A DNA stretch of 64,000 nucleotides, taken from the NCBI GenBank assembly GCA_947623455.1, contig OX392529.1, positions 52,719,186 to 52,783,185 on the forward strand. Reading direction: 5' to 3'. A program made the position numbers and the translations under genes. Below the pieces are notes generated by a model, which ran no database searches, was not told the origin of the DNA, and was given only the letters and a program-made list of their open reading frames with translations. Within the stretch, counting starts at the first letter, position 1, and each line of letters starts with the position of its first letter. This document shows, in pieces, positions 36,001 to 40,403 of the stretch. The DNA is from Mimachlamys varia (taxonomy: Eukaryota > Mollusca > Bivalvia > Pectinida > Pectinidae).

Positions 36001-37405
36001 CCCTCTACTTTTGGGCCCCAACCAACATCAAAGTTGGGAGACTGACTGTTACCAGGTAGTATACTATCTGGCAGCTTGGAGGGACAAATATGATAGATTT
36101 AGATTTAGGGAAGTCTGGCTGGAGGGGAAAAGACATTTTATTTTACAAAAATTTTAGTGAAGAAAGACAAGCAAAACTGATATAACCAGACTGACTTTAG
36201 GTCTAATTTTCTTTATATTTATTATAGATTAAGGACTTTCTAATTATTTCTAATAAGGATTAAGGCTAAATAAACAAACTATAATCAACAACAGTAATCT
36301 AATTTTTTAAGAAAATATTTAAACTCATATTAATTGATTGCAGAATGATTGAGGCGTTCGGACCGACAAACACCCGACAGTACACGGTGGCTGTGTACTT
36401 CCGCGATGAGAGATTGGCCAAGGGTATGGGTCATAGCATACAGCAGGCAGAAATGGCCGCCGCCAGGAACGCTCTCAAAGAGAGATCAGGTAACTAGTGT
36501 TGTACCATACTTCACTGACCATAGTGGTGTCATGTGACGATCACATCACAGTGTTGATGTGGGTCACATGATAGCTTCACAAGTATGTATTTCCGGATGA
36601 TAAGAAAACACTATGAATTCAGTGCTGTATATAGGTATCTTATCATTTCAATCAAAGTTACCCTGAAATTCTCCTTATTGACTTTTATCATACTTTCAAT
36701 CAGTGCTGTATTCCTTGGTACGATTACAGTCATTTTGAGGGTAAGATATTGGAAGAACTGTTTTAGTAAATTTCATATATTCAAAAAAGCCTCAGTGGTT
36801 CTGATGAAAAAAAATTCTGATTGTTTTGGGGTTGTACACAAAAATAGCTACATACCCTGAAATCTATCTAAGGCTGAGTTCGTGCATCAACTATTTACTA
36901 TAGTAGGGCTGTTACATTTAATGTGTTTACACATGTGTGTAAATGTCAACCATTCGCTGCCTTGCTGTCAAATAATGAGGCATGCACAGACGACTACTAG
37001 TTGCTCTAGTCCAACTAAAATAAATCGGTAGTTTGTACTATAGTTGTTAGACATTCGCACTGTGTACCTCTTGTTTCTATACACATGCGCAAAGCACATA
37101 AATAAAGGTAGTTCGAGCATACTATAGTAAGACTATAGCCACTAAAGTTGACGCTCAAACTTGGCCTAAATGAACTTCTTTTCACCGTTCATTACCACAC
37201 TATGGACCTCTTGTTTTCAGAATTATTCCCTATCCTTGCTCACCAAAAGAGATTTCTGGAAAAGAAGCAGAAGAGGAGAAAGCATGGACGCCGACAAGGG
37301 GGAGGAGAGAGGAGTGGTGGGGACCGAGGATCCTCGTCCGCGTATACCCCTTCTCCCTCCAAGTCTGGGGACAACAAGAGGAGACCAGGTGGGCGGGGAC
37401 GGTGA
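30..37405 (+). CDS. DROSHA: Drosha, nuclear ribonuclease III of the Microprocessor (complete, 27 coding exons)
   Basis: Drosha cuts the base of primary microRNA hairpins in the nucleus together with DGCR8/Pasha. Joining 30-71, 1813-2238, 4955-5400, 5875-6183, 7804-7984, 8280-8439, 9241-9401, 11038-11205, 11610-11696, 13281-13352, 13838-13985, 14630-14799, 15541-15665, 16607-16735, 19362-19440, 19865-19972, 21040-21178, 22473-22593, 23248-23347, 27394-27496, 28327-28496, 29560-29663, 29947-30052, 33953-34094, 35597-35786, 36344-36489 and 37221-37405 gives an unbroken frame of 1438 codons; human DROSHA has 1374. In order it has a Pro-rich segment (15-156), a Arg/Ser/Gly-rich segment (157-450), a Ser/acidic linker, the central domain (about 565-880), RNase IIIa (about 938-1100, ERLEFLGD with E1012 and D1016), RNase IIIb (about 1150-1280, QRLEFLGD with E1190 and D1194, then D1262 and E1265) and a dsRBD (about 1305-1375). 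All junctions are GT-AG with matching phases. The start has a good context (G at -3, G at +4). An upstream 5'UTR exon cannot be excluded. Confidence 0.95.
716..1250 (+). repeat. Dispersed repeat, copy 1 (intron 1)
   Basis: Shares AGACATAGCTTCACTCAAAC, GGTTTAATTAT, ATTCAAT and TATACC.CGGTACG with a second copy at 6385-6745. The ends carry TACCGTGG / CCACGGTA-like inverted motifs (ACTGTGGTTT...CCACGGTACG), suggesting a non-autonomous transposon. Confidence 0.6.
1602..1729. mobile_element. Foldback (MITE-like) element
   Basis: Left arm TGTGTGATGTAGACAGAGAA and right arm CTCAGTCTACATCACACA are inverse, giving arms of about 27 bp around a 70-bp centre. Confidence 0.75.
1813..2238 (+). CDS. DROSHA: Drosha exon 2, Pro/Met/Asn-rich N-terminus
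   Basis: The exon encodes 142 residues rich in Pro, Gly, Met and Asn (for example [10 protein letters not shown]), as expected of the low-complexity Drosha N-terminus. The acceptor at 1811-1812 keeps phase 0 with exon 1. A second AG at 1818-1819 would shift the frame by one. The donor is CAG|GTATGA. Confidence 0.85.
2374..2535. mobile_element. Foldback element with CACTTACTTGAAC arms
   Basis: Perfect 13-bp inverted arms at 2374-2386 and 2510-2522 are followed by GAGGTTTTACTG. The interior resembles the element at 16209-16395 (TTGGTCCCAACCAA and related). Confidence 0.65.
2689..4671 (+). mobile_element. Helentron/HINE-like element with about 5 core repeats of 324 bp
   Basis: The left end has AGGTCACCTGA (2693-2703), repeated after a short foldback as CAAGTGACCT, then a CCGTCGTCGTCCGTC microsatellite. 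The right end has TCAGGTGACC (4636-4645), the exact inverse of the left, then a GGCCCATGGGCC hairpin (4651-4662) and CTTGT. Between them lie about five tandem copies (period about 324 bp, one of 310). Subterminal inverted repeats, terminal hairpin and tandem core fit non-autonomous Helentrons (HINEs) and the 'pearl' type elements of bivalves. No Rep/helicase gene is present. Confidence 0.75.
4955..5400 (+). CDS. DROSHA: Drosha exon 3, Arg/Asp/Gly-rich segment
   Basis: The exon encodes about 149 residues. The second half is rich in RD, RG and SR dipeptides and contains three tandem copies of a six-residue GQDRGQ-like unit (18-bp DNA repeat, about 5190-5245). It is the counterpart of the RS-rich region of vertebrate Drosha, which is linked to nuclear localisation. 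The acceptor is TTACAG, and the donor leaves phase 2. Confidence 0.88.
5401..5874 (+). other. Drosha intron 3
   Basis: Small open frames occur on both strands, but none resembles a known protein. No repeat recognised. Confidence 0.6.
5875..6183 (+). CDS. DROSHA: Drosha exon 4, Arg/Ser/Asn-rich segment
   Basis: The exon encodes a highly basic stretch of about 103 residues (for example [20 protein letters not shown]). It is read in the frame fixed by phase 2 of exon 3, and the alternative frames lose the Arg-rich composition. The acceptor is TATACAG and the donor CCAG|GTGTGT. Confidence 0.82.
6385..6745 (+). repeat. Dispersed repeat, copy 2 (intron 4)
   Basis: Starts TTTTACCGGTATACCGTGGT and ends AAATACCGTGGTACTTTTG. 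It matches copy 1 at 716-1250 with internal length differences. Confidence 0.6.
6746..7803 (+). other. Drosha intron 4, remainder
   Basis: Contains a two-copy 26-bp direct repeat (GTGTCCCTTTAAACACTTGC at about 6761 and 6787) and the hairpin at 7427. Otherwise unremarkable AT-rich sequence. Confidence 0.6.
7427..7465. other. Perfect 17-bp-arm hairpin
   Basis: ATATTGCACCATATGAC and GTCATATGGTGCAATAT are exact inverses around a 5-base loop. Too small for a full MITE; possibly the remains of one. Confidence 0.8.
7804..7984 (+). CDS. DROSHA: Drosha exon 5, start of conserved region
   Basis: Basic and acidic linkers lead into [16 protein letters not shown], which corresponds to the human KPVWIRCTHSENYYS block. 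It is the first clearly conserved segment of the protein. The exon ends in phase 0 at GAG|GTAACT. Confidence 0.92.
8029..8099. mobile_element. Small foldback element, 'CACCCCTGAA' family
   Basis: TTTAACCCATCTACCCCTGA and TCAGGGGTGAATGAGTTAAA form imperfect inverted ends. The same ends recur at 16415, 50972, 52704, 52975, 61095 and 62391. Confidence 0.65.
8280..8439 (+). CDS. DROSHA: Drosha exon 6, DLxDKF segment and His-rich linker
   Basis: The exon encodes [18 protein letters not shown] (human RLRDLYDKFEEEL) and ends in a GHTHHHHHS linker at CACTCAG|GTAAGC. The acceptor is TAG at 8277-8279, which preserves phase 0. The 3' end of the exon and its donor are the first unit of a degenerate tandem repeat that runs on into the intron. 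Confidence 0.88.
8410..8745 (+). repeat. Tandem repeat of exon 6 end plus its donor
   Basis: Degenerate units of about 30-60 bp contain CACCATCATCACTCAG|GTAAGC. They begin inside exon 6 and continue about 300 bp into the intron with roughly ten donor-like copies. Donors at 8471 and 8531 are intact GTAAGC sites but would leave phase 0 instead of the phase 1 that exon 7 needs. Confidence 0.85.
8981..9212 (+). mobile_element. tRNA-derived SINE in Drosha intron 6
   Basis: The head looks like a tRNA: GGTGGCCAAATGGTTAAGG (A box region) and GCGAGTTCGAATCCCACG (B box). The body contains GACCGTAGGTCGGTGGTTTT and CTCTGGCTTTCCTCCACCTC, and the tail ACAAAATAAACCAAACC, a layout common in molluscan SINEs. 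The flanks TAATTTTC / AAATTTTC may be a short target duplication. It lies about 30 bp before the exon 7 acceptor. Confidence 0.8.
9241..9401 (+). CDS. DROSHA: Drosha exon 7, poly-Ser/acidic linker into central domain
   Basis: A run of serines (AGC/AGT codons) and an acidic stretch precede [20 protein letters not shown], which is nearly identical to human [20 protein letters not shown]. The donor is GAG|GTAACT in phase 0. The acceptor lies about 30 bp past the end of an intronic SINE. Confidence 0.95.
9678..9909. mobile_element. Truncated MITE, 'AAAGGCCCAATATACGTAAC' family
   Basis: Ends AAGTTACGTATATTGGGCCT like the complete copy at 11883-12273 and matches its right half; the left half is missing. 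Confidence 0.75.
10363..10479. mobile_element. Foldback element
   Basis: AATGTCCAAAATGAGTGAGG..ACAACACGGCAAGATC is mirrored by GATCTTGCTGTGTTGTCCTC...ATGGACATT. Arms are about 45 bp with few mismatches. Confidence 0.8.
10715..11002 (+). repeat. 13-bp tandem repeat before exon 8
   Basis: Degenerate copies of TTCATGTTTACTG / TTCATGTTTACCG occupy about 290 bp and end about 35 bp before the exon 8 acceptor. The T-rich units add to the pyrimidine content upstream of that site. Confidence 0.9.
11038..11205 (+). CDS. DROSHA: Drosha exon 8, zinc-site segment of central domain
   Basis: The exon encodes [20 protein letters not shown] and what follows. It contains C582, C584, H595 and C607 in the spacing of the first zinc site of human Drosha (C-x-C...H...C), then [11 protein letters not shown]. 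Phase is 0 at both ends. Confidence 0.96.
11275..11460. repeat. Dispersed repeat, opposite orientation to 39010-39210
   Basis: Contains AAACATAGGCTTGCATCTCA and GCTGTGGCATCCAAAAC, which recur inverted at 39010-39210 (TGAGACGCAAGCCTATGTTT). Confidence 0.65.
11610..11696 (+). CDS. DROSHA: Drosha exon 9, central domain
   Basis: The exon encodes 29 residues, including [20 protein letters not shown] (human [20 protein letters not shown]). The acceptor is TTTCAG, the donor AAT|GTAAGT. Confidence 0.96.
11883..12273. mobile_element. MITE with 25-bp perfect terminal inverted repeats
   Basis: Begins TTAAAGGCCCAATATACGTA and ends in its exact inverse over 25 bp. Related copies are at 9678-9909, 22029-22410 and 40404-40638, so it is an established family in this genome. 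It has no coding capacity. Confidence 0.85.
12674..12832. mobile_element. Foldback element with about 65-bp arms
   Basis: Left arm CGAGTGGTTTTTGGATAT ... TTTAAAAGTTACAAAA is mirrored by TTTTTGTAACTTTTAAA ... ATATCCGATAACCACGAG, leaving a loop of about 20 bp. Confidence 0.8.
13281..13352 (+). CDS. DROSHA: Drosha exon 10, central domain
   Basis: The exon encodes 24 residues, [20 protein letters not shown] and TVPE, almost identical to the human protein. Its donor is GAG|GTAAGA. Confidence 0.96.
13838..13985 (+). CDS. DROSHA: Drosha exon 11, central domain
   Basis: The exon encodes [20 protein letters not shown] and then [15 protein letters not shown]. The Cys and His of CPRFH match residues of the second zinc site in the human central domain. 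Confidence 0.96.
14630..14799 (+). CDS. DROSHA: Drosha exon 12, central domain
   Basis: The exon encodes [20 protein letters not shown] and ends in MVVTYPGM (human GGKEVLSMHQILLYLLRCSK ... MIVTNPGT). Its GTTAGT donor is followed directly by a G-rich minisatellite. Confidence 0.95.
14829..15235 (+). repeat. G-rich minisatellite after exon 12
   Basis: Irregular units based on GGGTTGGGATGGA and GGGTTGGGACTGA fill about 400 bp, starting 30 bp after the exon 12 donor. The G-rich strand is the transcript strand. Several windows have four GGG runs with short loops, so quadruplex formation is possible. Confidence 0.85.
15541..15665 (+). CDS. DROSHA: Drosha exon 13
   Basis: The exon encodes [34 protein letters not shown] and AGDP, all near-identical to human Drosha. 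It ends in phase 2 at TA|GTAAGT. Confidence 0.97.
15706..15948 (+). repeat. 40-bp tandem repeat after exon 13
   Basis: About six copies of a 40-bp unit containing ACAGCTTAGTGTGGTTATCT lie in the intron 40 bp after the exon 13 donor. Confidence 0.9.
16209..16395. mobile_element. MITE with ACATACAGTAAAA inverted repeats
   Basis: Perfect 13-bp inverted ends (ACATACAGTAAAA / TTTTACTGTATGT), with partial internal symmetry (TTCGAA, TTGGTTGGGACCAAAC). Confidence 0.75.
16415..16506. mobile_element. Small foldback element, 'CACCCCTGAA' family
   Basis: Begins TTAACTCATTAACCCCTG and ends CAGGGGTGAATGAGTTAA, near-perfect inverse ends of 18 bp over a 92-bp element. Confidence 0.8.
16607..16735 (+). CDS. 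DROSHA: Drosha exon 14
   Basis: The exon encodes [20 protein letters not shown] and [20 protein letters not shown]. The real donor is AG|GTATTA at 16736. The 3' part of the exon and this donor are repeated three more times downstream at 151-bp intervals. Only the first donor avoids an in-frame TAA at 16809-16811. Confidence 0.95.
16660..17232 (+). repeat. Four tandem copies of exon 14 3' end and donor (period 151 bp)
   Basis: The real exon 14 end (donor after 16735) is followed by copies whose donors fall after 16886, 17037 and 17188, exactly 151 bp apart. Each copy begins near the codons for VTFSDKQ and keeps the GTATTA donor, but none has an acceptor. Copies differ by only a few bases, so the expansion looks recent. 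Confidence 0.95.
17233..18011 (+). other. Drosha intron 14, middle part
   Basis: Single-copy-looking sequence between the donor array and the acceptor array. Short open frames only; nothing recognised. Confidence 0.55.
18012..18466. mobile_element. Foldback element before the exon 15 array
   Basis: ACAGTGCACTCCTCTTTATA and TATTAAGTGGAGTCCATTGT are imperfect inverses. The interior repeats related motifs (CATGATATTAACATGAATGT, GACATTAAGAGGAATTCA). Confidence 0.6.
18540..19440 (+). repeat. Eleven tandem exon 15 acceptor modules (period 79 bp)
   Basis: AG acceptors end at 18571, 18650, 18729, 18808, 18887, 18966, 19045, 19124, 19203, 19282 and 19361, each exactly 79 bp apart. Each unit has a TACTAAC-like branch motif, a short pyrimidine tract ending TTTCAG, and about 50 nt of exon 15. 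Units 1-10 then hit an in-frame TAA within the next branch motif. Only unit 11 continues into full exon 15 and a donor. Confidence 0.97.
19362..19440 (+). CDS. DROSHA: Drosha exon 15 (true copy at the end of an 11-copy array)
   Basis: The 79-nt exon encodes [20 protein letters not shown] and KSDITQ (human TMRREVTVELSSQGFWKTGI). It is the last and only complete member of an array of 79-bp units, being the only copy that reaches a donor (CAG|GTCAGT). Confidence 0.95.
19677..19803 (+). repeat. Dispersed repeat related to the seed of the 31-bp array
   Basis: Contains CATCAAAGGGTCAAACCA and GAGAGCGTAGGTG, shared with 33655-33787, and ends ACTGGATATCGAGGAAG. Confidence 0.65.
19865..19972 (+). CDS. 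DROSHA: Drosha exon 16, entry to RNase IIIa domain
   Basis: The exon encodes [20 protein letters not shown] and what follows to DRSLLQ, matching human HAMMLPVL...DRCLLQ. Phase is 0 at both ends. Confidence 0.96.
19973..21039 (+). other. Drosha intron 16
   Basis: AT-rich, with repeated short TCGCAAA/TTTGCGA-like words but no defined repeat. A 74-codon open frame (20451-20675) has Lys/Asn-rich composition typical of chance frames. Confidence 0.55.
21040..21178 (+). CDS. DROSHA: Drosha exon 17, RNase IIIa
   Basis: The exon encodes [20 protein letters not shown], then [20 protein letters not shown] and AHTRKRG. ALTHTS is the usual opening of an RNase III fold. The exon ends in phase 1. Confidence 0.97.
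21372..21668. mobile_element. MITE, 'GATTAAAATCATATCTTGAT' family, copy 1
   Basis: Shares CTGCGTTAAGATCTGAGAAA, CTTTTGCATTAGCCAAT and TCTGAACGTGACCTCTTATG with 34329-34716. It is flanked on both sides by TGTTTTCATGTGAATTT, a possible 17-bp target duplication. Confidence 0.75.
22029..22410. mobile_element. MITE, 'AAAGGCCCAATATACGTAAC' family
   Basis: Begins TTAAGGCCCAATATACTTAA and ends AAGTTACGTGTATTTGGCCT. Full-length relative of 11883-12273. Confidence 0.82.
22473..22593 (+). CDS. DROSHA: Drosha exon 18, RNase IIIa catalytic signature
   Basis: The exon encodes [11 protein letters not shown] and [18 protein letters not shown]1012 and D1016 of the ERLEFLGD motif are metal-binding active-site residues. 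The donor is AAG|GTGACA. Confidence 0.97.
22773..23160. mobile_element. Foldback element with about 75-bp arms in intron 18
   Basis: GTTTTGTACACAAACAGGAA ... TTAATTTGCGAGCTTTC is mirrored by GAAAGCTCGCAAATTAA ... TTCCTGTTTGTGTACAAAAC. The inner 230 bp are unrelated. Confidence 0.82.
23248..23347 (+). CDS. DROSHA: Drosha exon 19, RNase IIIa
   Basis: The exon encodes [20 protein letters not shown] and [13 protein letters not shown], near-identical to human. The donor GTCACT is weak at +4 to +6 and is followed by a 4-kb intron holding a large repeat element. Confidence 0.95.
23487..26854 (+). mobile_element. Helentron/HINE-like element with about 21 core repeats of 145 bp
   Basis: The left end is AGCTCACCTGGCCCGAAGGG... 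foldback (23489-23520), followed by a (GTCC)n microsatellite at 23538-23585. The right end is CCAGGTGAGC (26818-26827), inverse of the left, then the hairpin GGCCCATTGGGCC (26834-26846) and ACTTGTTTT. The core unit contains AACGACTTCTTCTGAAATAC and recurs every 145 bp from 23904 to 26514 (19 units), with two diverged units before. The 91-codon frames on the minus strand are by-products of this repeat. It sits in Drosha intron 19. Confidence 0.8.
26855..27393 (+). other. Drosha intron 19 after the HINE-like element
   Basis: No repeat or gene recognised. Confidence 0.55.
27394..27496 (+). CDS. DROSHA: Drosha exon 20, RNase IIIa end
   Basis: The exon encodes [20 protein letters not shown] and [15 protein letters not shown]. 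The E of FEALMG is the second half of the IIIa active site. Human Drosha also has Asn in the ANCFEAL context. Confidence 0.97.
27997..28152. other. Long near-perfect hairpin in intron 20
   Basis: Arms of about 72 bp (left from 28000, right to 28149) differ at only four positions, with a loop of under 10 bases (about GACAGTTG). The arms contain TGTTTCTTCCAGAAATTTAT and its inverse. It may be a MITE remnant; the short loop is unusual. Confidence 0.85.
28327..28496 (+). CDS. DROSHA: Drosha exon 21, linker between RNase III domains
   Basis: The exon encodes [20 protein letters not shown] and [20 protein letters not shown]. Human has LHPLQLQEPNTDRQLIETSP. Confidence 0.94.
28628..28796. mobile_element. 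Foldback element with about 65-bp arms in intron 21
   Basis: TAACAAATATTGCATGGCAC ... GGAGTTTAAGGACTGGTCAG is mirrored by CTGACCAGTCCATAAACTCC ... CATGCAATATTTGTTA, with a centre of about 40 bp. Confidence 0.82.
29560..29663 (+). CDS. DROSHA: Drosha exon 22, RNase IIIb start
   Basis: The exon encodes [20 protein letters not shown] and [15 protein letters not shown], the opening helices of the second RNase III domain. It ends in phase 2. Confidence 0.96.
29733..29904. mobile_element. MITE-like element with CAGTNNAACCTC ends
   Basis: Starts CAGTCAAACCTC and ends GAGGTTCTACTG. The interior (GTCGGGACCATAG, TATCCGAGT) is related in style to 16209-16395. Confidence 0.6.
29947..30052 (+). CDS. DROSHA: Drosha exon 23, RNase IIIb catalytic signature
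   Basis: The exon encodes [20 protein letters not shown] and [16 protein letters not shown]1190 and D1194 are catalytic positions. The donor is TCC|GTAAGT, followed 175 bp later by a 3.2-kb minisatellite. Confidence 0.97.
30228..33470 (+). repeat. 31-bp minisatellite, about 100 copies, in Drosha intron 23
   Basis: The units share ATATCCAGGGGTTACACTCA followed by CCTCATCCTTG. Variants (GGATTGCAC, GGTTAGGCTC, GGTTACGTTAC) recur in order, which implies repeated block duplication. On the minus strand each standard unit reads GAG|GTGAGTGT, a near-perfect splice donor, in antisense to Drosha. Confidence 0.95.
33655..33787 (+). repeat. Dispersed repeat ending in a reverse copy of the 31-bp unit
   Basis: Matches 19677-19803, and ends GTGTAACCCCTGGATATCAA, the exact reverse complement of the standard 31-bp minisatellite core lying 190 bp upstream. 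Confidence 0.75.
33953..34094 (+). CDS. DROSHA: Drosha exon 24, RNase IIIb
   Basis: The exon encodes [15 protein letters not shown] and what follows to KEKADLLE. D1262 and E1265 complete the IIIb metal site. It ends in phase 1 at GAAG|GTCTGT. Confidence 0.95.
34329..34716. mobile_element. MITE, 'GATTAAAATCATATCTTGAT' family, copy 2
   Basis: Begins CAATCTGATTAA and ends TTAATCAGATTG (perfect 12-bp inverse ends). It contains all blocks of copy 1 plus an insertion of about 90 bp. Confidence 0.8.
35313..35451. mobile_element. MITE with 31-bp perfect terminal inverted repeats
   Basis: ATTATGGCCCTGTTGAGAGG at the left is an exact inverse of the right end over 31 bp; TAGTATTGTC / GACAATACTA extends the symmetry inward. 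Related motifs (ACTATGAAGCGATAGTGCCC) lie at about 35067-35090. Confidence 0.85.
35597..35786 (+). CDS. DROSHA: Drosha exon 25, RNase IIIb end and dsRBD start
   Basis: The exon encodes [38 protein letters not shown] and [38 protein letters not shown] is identical to human and opens the dsRNA-binding domain. The donor is AA|GTATGT. Confidence 0.97.
35823..36025 (+). repeat. About 57-bp degenerate tandem repeat after exon 25
   Basis: Three to four degenerate copies contain TAATAAGC.CATCCC.TACTTTTGA and GGGAGATGTCTGG. The array starts about 35 bp after the exon 25 donor. Confidence 0.75.
36344..36489 (+). CDS. DROSHA: Drosha exon 26, dsRNA-binding domain
   Basis: The exon encodes [14 protein letters not shown] and then [18 protein letters not shown] (human RTYTVAVYF...SIQQAEMGAAMDALE), the beta strands and final helix of the dsRBD. 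Confidence 0.96.
36490..37220 (+). other. Drosha intron 26
   Basis: AT-rich intron. An open frame at 36585-36860 encodes a partly hydrophobic chance peptide. ACTATAGTA words recur near 36895 and 37120 in loose inverted arrangement, possibly a decayed foldback element. Confidence 0.5.
37221..37405 (+). CDS. DROSHA: Drosha exon 27, C-terminal tail and stop
   Basis: The exon encodes [20 protein letters not shown] (human NFPQMAHQKRFIERKYRQEL), then a basic Gly/Arg/Ser-rich tail ending GGRGR and TGA at 37403-37405. The tail is longer and more basic than in human Drosha. Confidence 0.93.
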
Positions 37406-39540
37406 AAGTGACACGGTCAATTTCAGGAAGACAGTAAAAGTATATATTATCTCTCTGGCACTTCCACAAAACTCATTTAAGAGTTTAAGTGACAGAACAG
37501 GTTCTGTTTTTTAGTGAATCGGATCATGTTGGAACATTTCTGATGGAACATCACAGTCTAATAAAAACAGATCCGCGGGGACTGTGGATGGGGAGGGTAA
37601 AATATATTTTACGGTGAATAAGCCCCGACCCCAGTGAAAAAAAAAAATTGCCAAAATGTAGGGAGACCACCATCTTTGATATGTGTGGACTTCACTAATG
37701 AGAGGGTGGTTATGATATGTCCCTTCTCTATTCATTAAAGAAATGTCATGTTTTAATCATGTGACACTAAAATCTACCCCAGACTGTGATGATCATGTGA
37801 TACTTAAATCTACTGCTGATTGTGGCGGCTGTTTGACAATAAAATCTGTGTTCTGTGAGGATTACCCAAAGTGTTTGACCAGAAAATTATAAGGGCCTTG
37901 GCACAATGTGGCAGACACCCTATAGTGATTGCTCTTTCTGTGTATTCAACAGTCCAAACACAAATTTGTTTCTCTTCCATAACTTTGTAAACTGTCACAG
38001 GTGACAGATAAAAAAACTTTCCGCGATTGTTAACCAATGCATATTTCATTCATTTTGTGTCCAAGTCTCAAAATTAGGTCAAAATGTCTGTCTGATTGTT
38101 TCAAACATTCAAAGGTGTACGCCAAGGTGATGCCAACAGTCCCTTACTTTTTCTTATTACATTTATACAAAAATGGACCAAATCTCAAGGTCACCAGATC
38201 TAAGGTCAAGCTGATATTCTTTATACATCTTAACGTCAATGTCATCGGATCAAGGTCAAAAATTTTACATCTCAGTTCTCATTTGAACTTCATGTTGCAG
38301 TGACAGGGCCCTTAAAGATGATTATGGGCTCTAATCCTCTTTTCCTAATTTGCTGGACACAAAATTTCATCATTATAAATCTGGATGAGGCAGGTATTTG
38401 ATTTAAATTCAAAACTAATAAATTTTCATGCAAACATGAATTCCTAAAGAAGTTCTGTTAGCTTGTAGGGTTTCCTTTAAACACAGGTACCTTTTATACA
38501 CTTCTCAACTGTATACAGAATGTCTAGTCCACACGACGGCCTAGTCAAGGGGAAGCAACTCAACCGTCTGGTACGGCTCCCTATTTGTTTCTCAGAGTTG
38601 CTCTGTGTTGTACTTACTATATATATATTCATTTGTATAATTTGTATTGCAACTGGTAGGAAAAAACTAGTACTCATGTACTAAAGCATCTTTATGATGA
38701 AAAAATTGATATTGTATGAAATTAGATCTCTATTGTCCTCTTGTGAATGTTGTCAGCAGCAGTTGTGACTCCTGATTATAGATGCAGTAAAATGGGAAAT
38801 TTTCGCCCCATCTTTATTTTGCCCTCTCTTGAAAAGATTTTGAATTTGCCCCGTCTTGAAAATTATATACAAACAATACCGCAGTTTGGTATACATACTG
38901 GGGAATCCCCTGATCTAAAAAAAGAACATATCTGAAAATAGAACATTTTCACAAGTAGTGTTGGGTCAGTTATTTATAGGATTAACTGTTTAATACTAAG
39001 CCTAGTTATGCATTTCTTGCGAGTGCTCTGTTTCAGAACATTTTGAATGCCACAGTGGTATAACTTCGAACCTCATTGTACAAGTAATATGAGACGCAAG
39101 CCTATGTTTGTTTTAATATTCGCCATCTTAAATTTACCCTTCCGTTGATGGGCGAAACTGGCCAAAAATAAAAATGAGGGCGAATATTTCCAGTTTTATA
39201 GTATATGTGAGGAAAAGTGTACTAGAATGATCATGTCTAATGAGAGAGCTAAGTCATATTATTATTTATATTTGTATTGTTATAAATACGGAACAAGTGC
39301 TAAATATTTGTTATAGTATAACTGTTGATGTACCATTTCTCGATGAAAGGTTTTGGGAGACGACAGGTGACGATGAAAAACACACATCGTAATGATAGCT
39401 ATTATCCATAGCTTTTTGTTAATGATTCTGTGTATGAATGGGACATTAAAAATTAAATATGTGACAATTAGTCCTAGCCACATGTGCTGTATGCCTGATT
39501 CACGAAGCAAGGATTTTCATATGAATAAAGAATGCAAGTA
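37406..39540 (+). other. DROSHA: Probable Drosha 3'UTR
   Basis: No conserved coding sequence is visible. The stretch ends near AATAAA at 39524-39529, followed by T-rich DNA (39558-39585), as expected of a cleavage and polyadenylation site. The interval 39010-39210 is an inverted copy of a dispersed repeat also found at about 11275-11460. Confidence 0.4.
39524..39529 (+). terminator. Candidate polyadenylation signal of Drosha
   Basis: AATAAA lies 2.1 kb after the stop with a T-rich stretch 30-60 bp downstream. No transcript evidence is available, and the signal could be fortuitous in AT-rich DNA. Confidence 0.4.
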
Positions 39541-39868
39541 TATGGAAGTTTGAACGTTTTTTTCCCTTGTCATTTTTTTTTGCTGTACTGTTAAAACTTA
39601 TAAATTATAAGCCTATTCTGTTCCAAGAAAAAAACACCATGAATATAGATTAGGAATCGTCTGTAGGTTTTTGTCAAATTAATCATTTCTGTAACCGGTA
39701 TTTAATTATAACCAATGAAAATGTAACTTGAGCTGTCACCAAGGGGGTCACAAGTATATCCCCATATTCCAAAAATATTTATTGACACAGAAAATTGTGA
39801 ACAGAATAGGTGTATAGAAATGCATTTGTCCTTTTCAATTTGTTACATAAACATACATAGGTATGTAA

Positions 39869-40396
39869 ACAAAAGGCCCAATGGGCCTGAATTGCTGACC
39901 TGTTCTGCAGCTTAACATATTTGTCACTTAAATAAACTTTTGCAAGTTTGAAAGCCAATTTCTCACACCTAGTACCATAGATTACCCATGGCTATTGCCT
40001 TTTTGAGAAGATATTTTTTGAAAGATTTTAAACCCCTGTGACCTTGAAAGTGGGTCAAGGTCATTCACTTGAACAAATTGGTAGCCATTCATCTCATCCT
40101 ATTACTGGCTAAATACCCGTACTCTGGGCCTTTTGGTTATTGACAAGAAGTTTTTTTTCGAAGATTTCAAACACATATGACCCCTGTGACCTTGAAAGAA
40201 GGTCATGGTTATTCATTTGAACAGCTTGGAAGACCTTTATCCCAGCATACTACTGGCCCAATATCAGCACTACGGGCCTTTTGGTTTTTGAGAAGAAGTC
40301 ATTTGAAGGAAAATCTTGATGCAGGATGACAGAAAGACGACAGGTGCCACACCACAGTATTAGCTGCACCTGCCCTTTGGGCAGGTGTGCTAAAAT
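39869..40396 (-). mobile_element. Short HINE-like element, reverse orientation
   Basis: The plus strand begins AAAAGGCCCAATGGGCCT, the reverse of the terminal hairpin seen at 26834, and ends with CACCTGCCCTTTGGGCAGGT, like the left foldback of the other two elements. The interior holds about two diverged copies of the 145-bp core (CTGTGACCTTGAAAG... on the plus strand). It is of the same superfamily as the element at 23487-26854. Confidence 0.7.
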
Positions 40397-40403
40397 GAAG
40401 GTT

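Noticed and set aside
36585..36860. 91-codon plus-strand frame with hydrophobic segments in Drosha intron 26
   Set aside because: No homology, starts and ends in intron, and AT-rich hydrophobic codons arise by chance.
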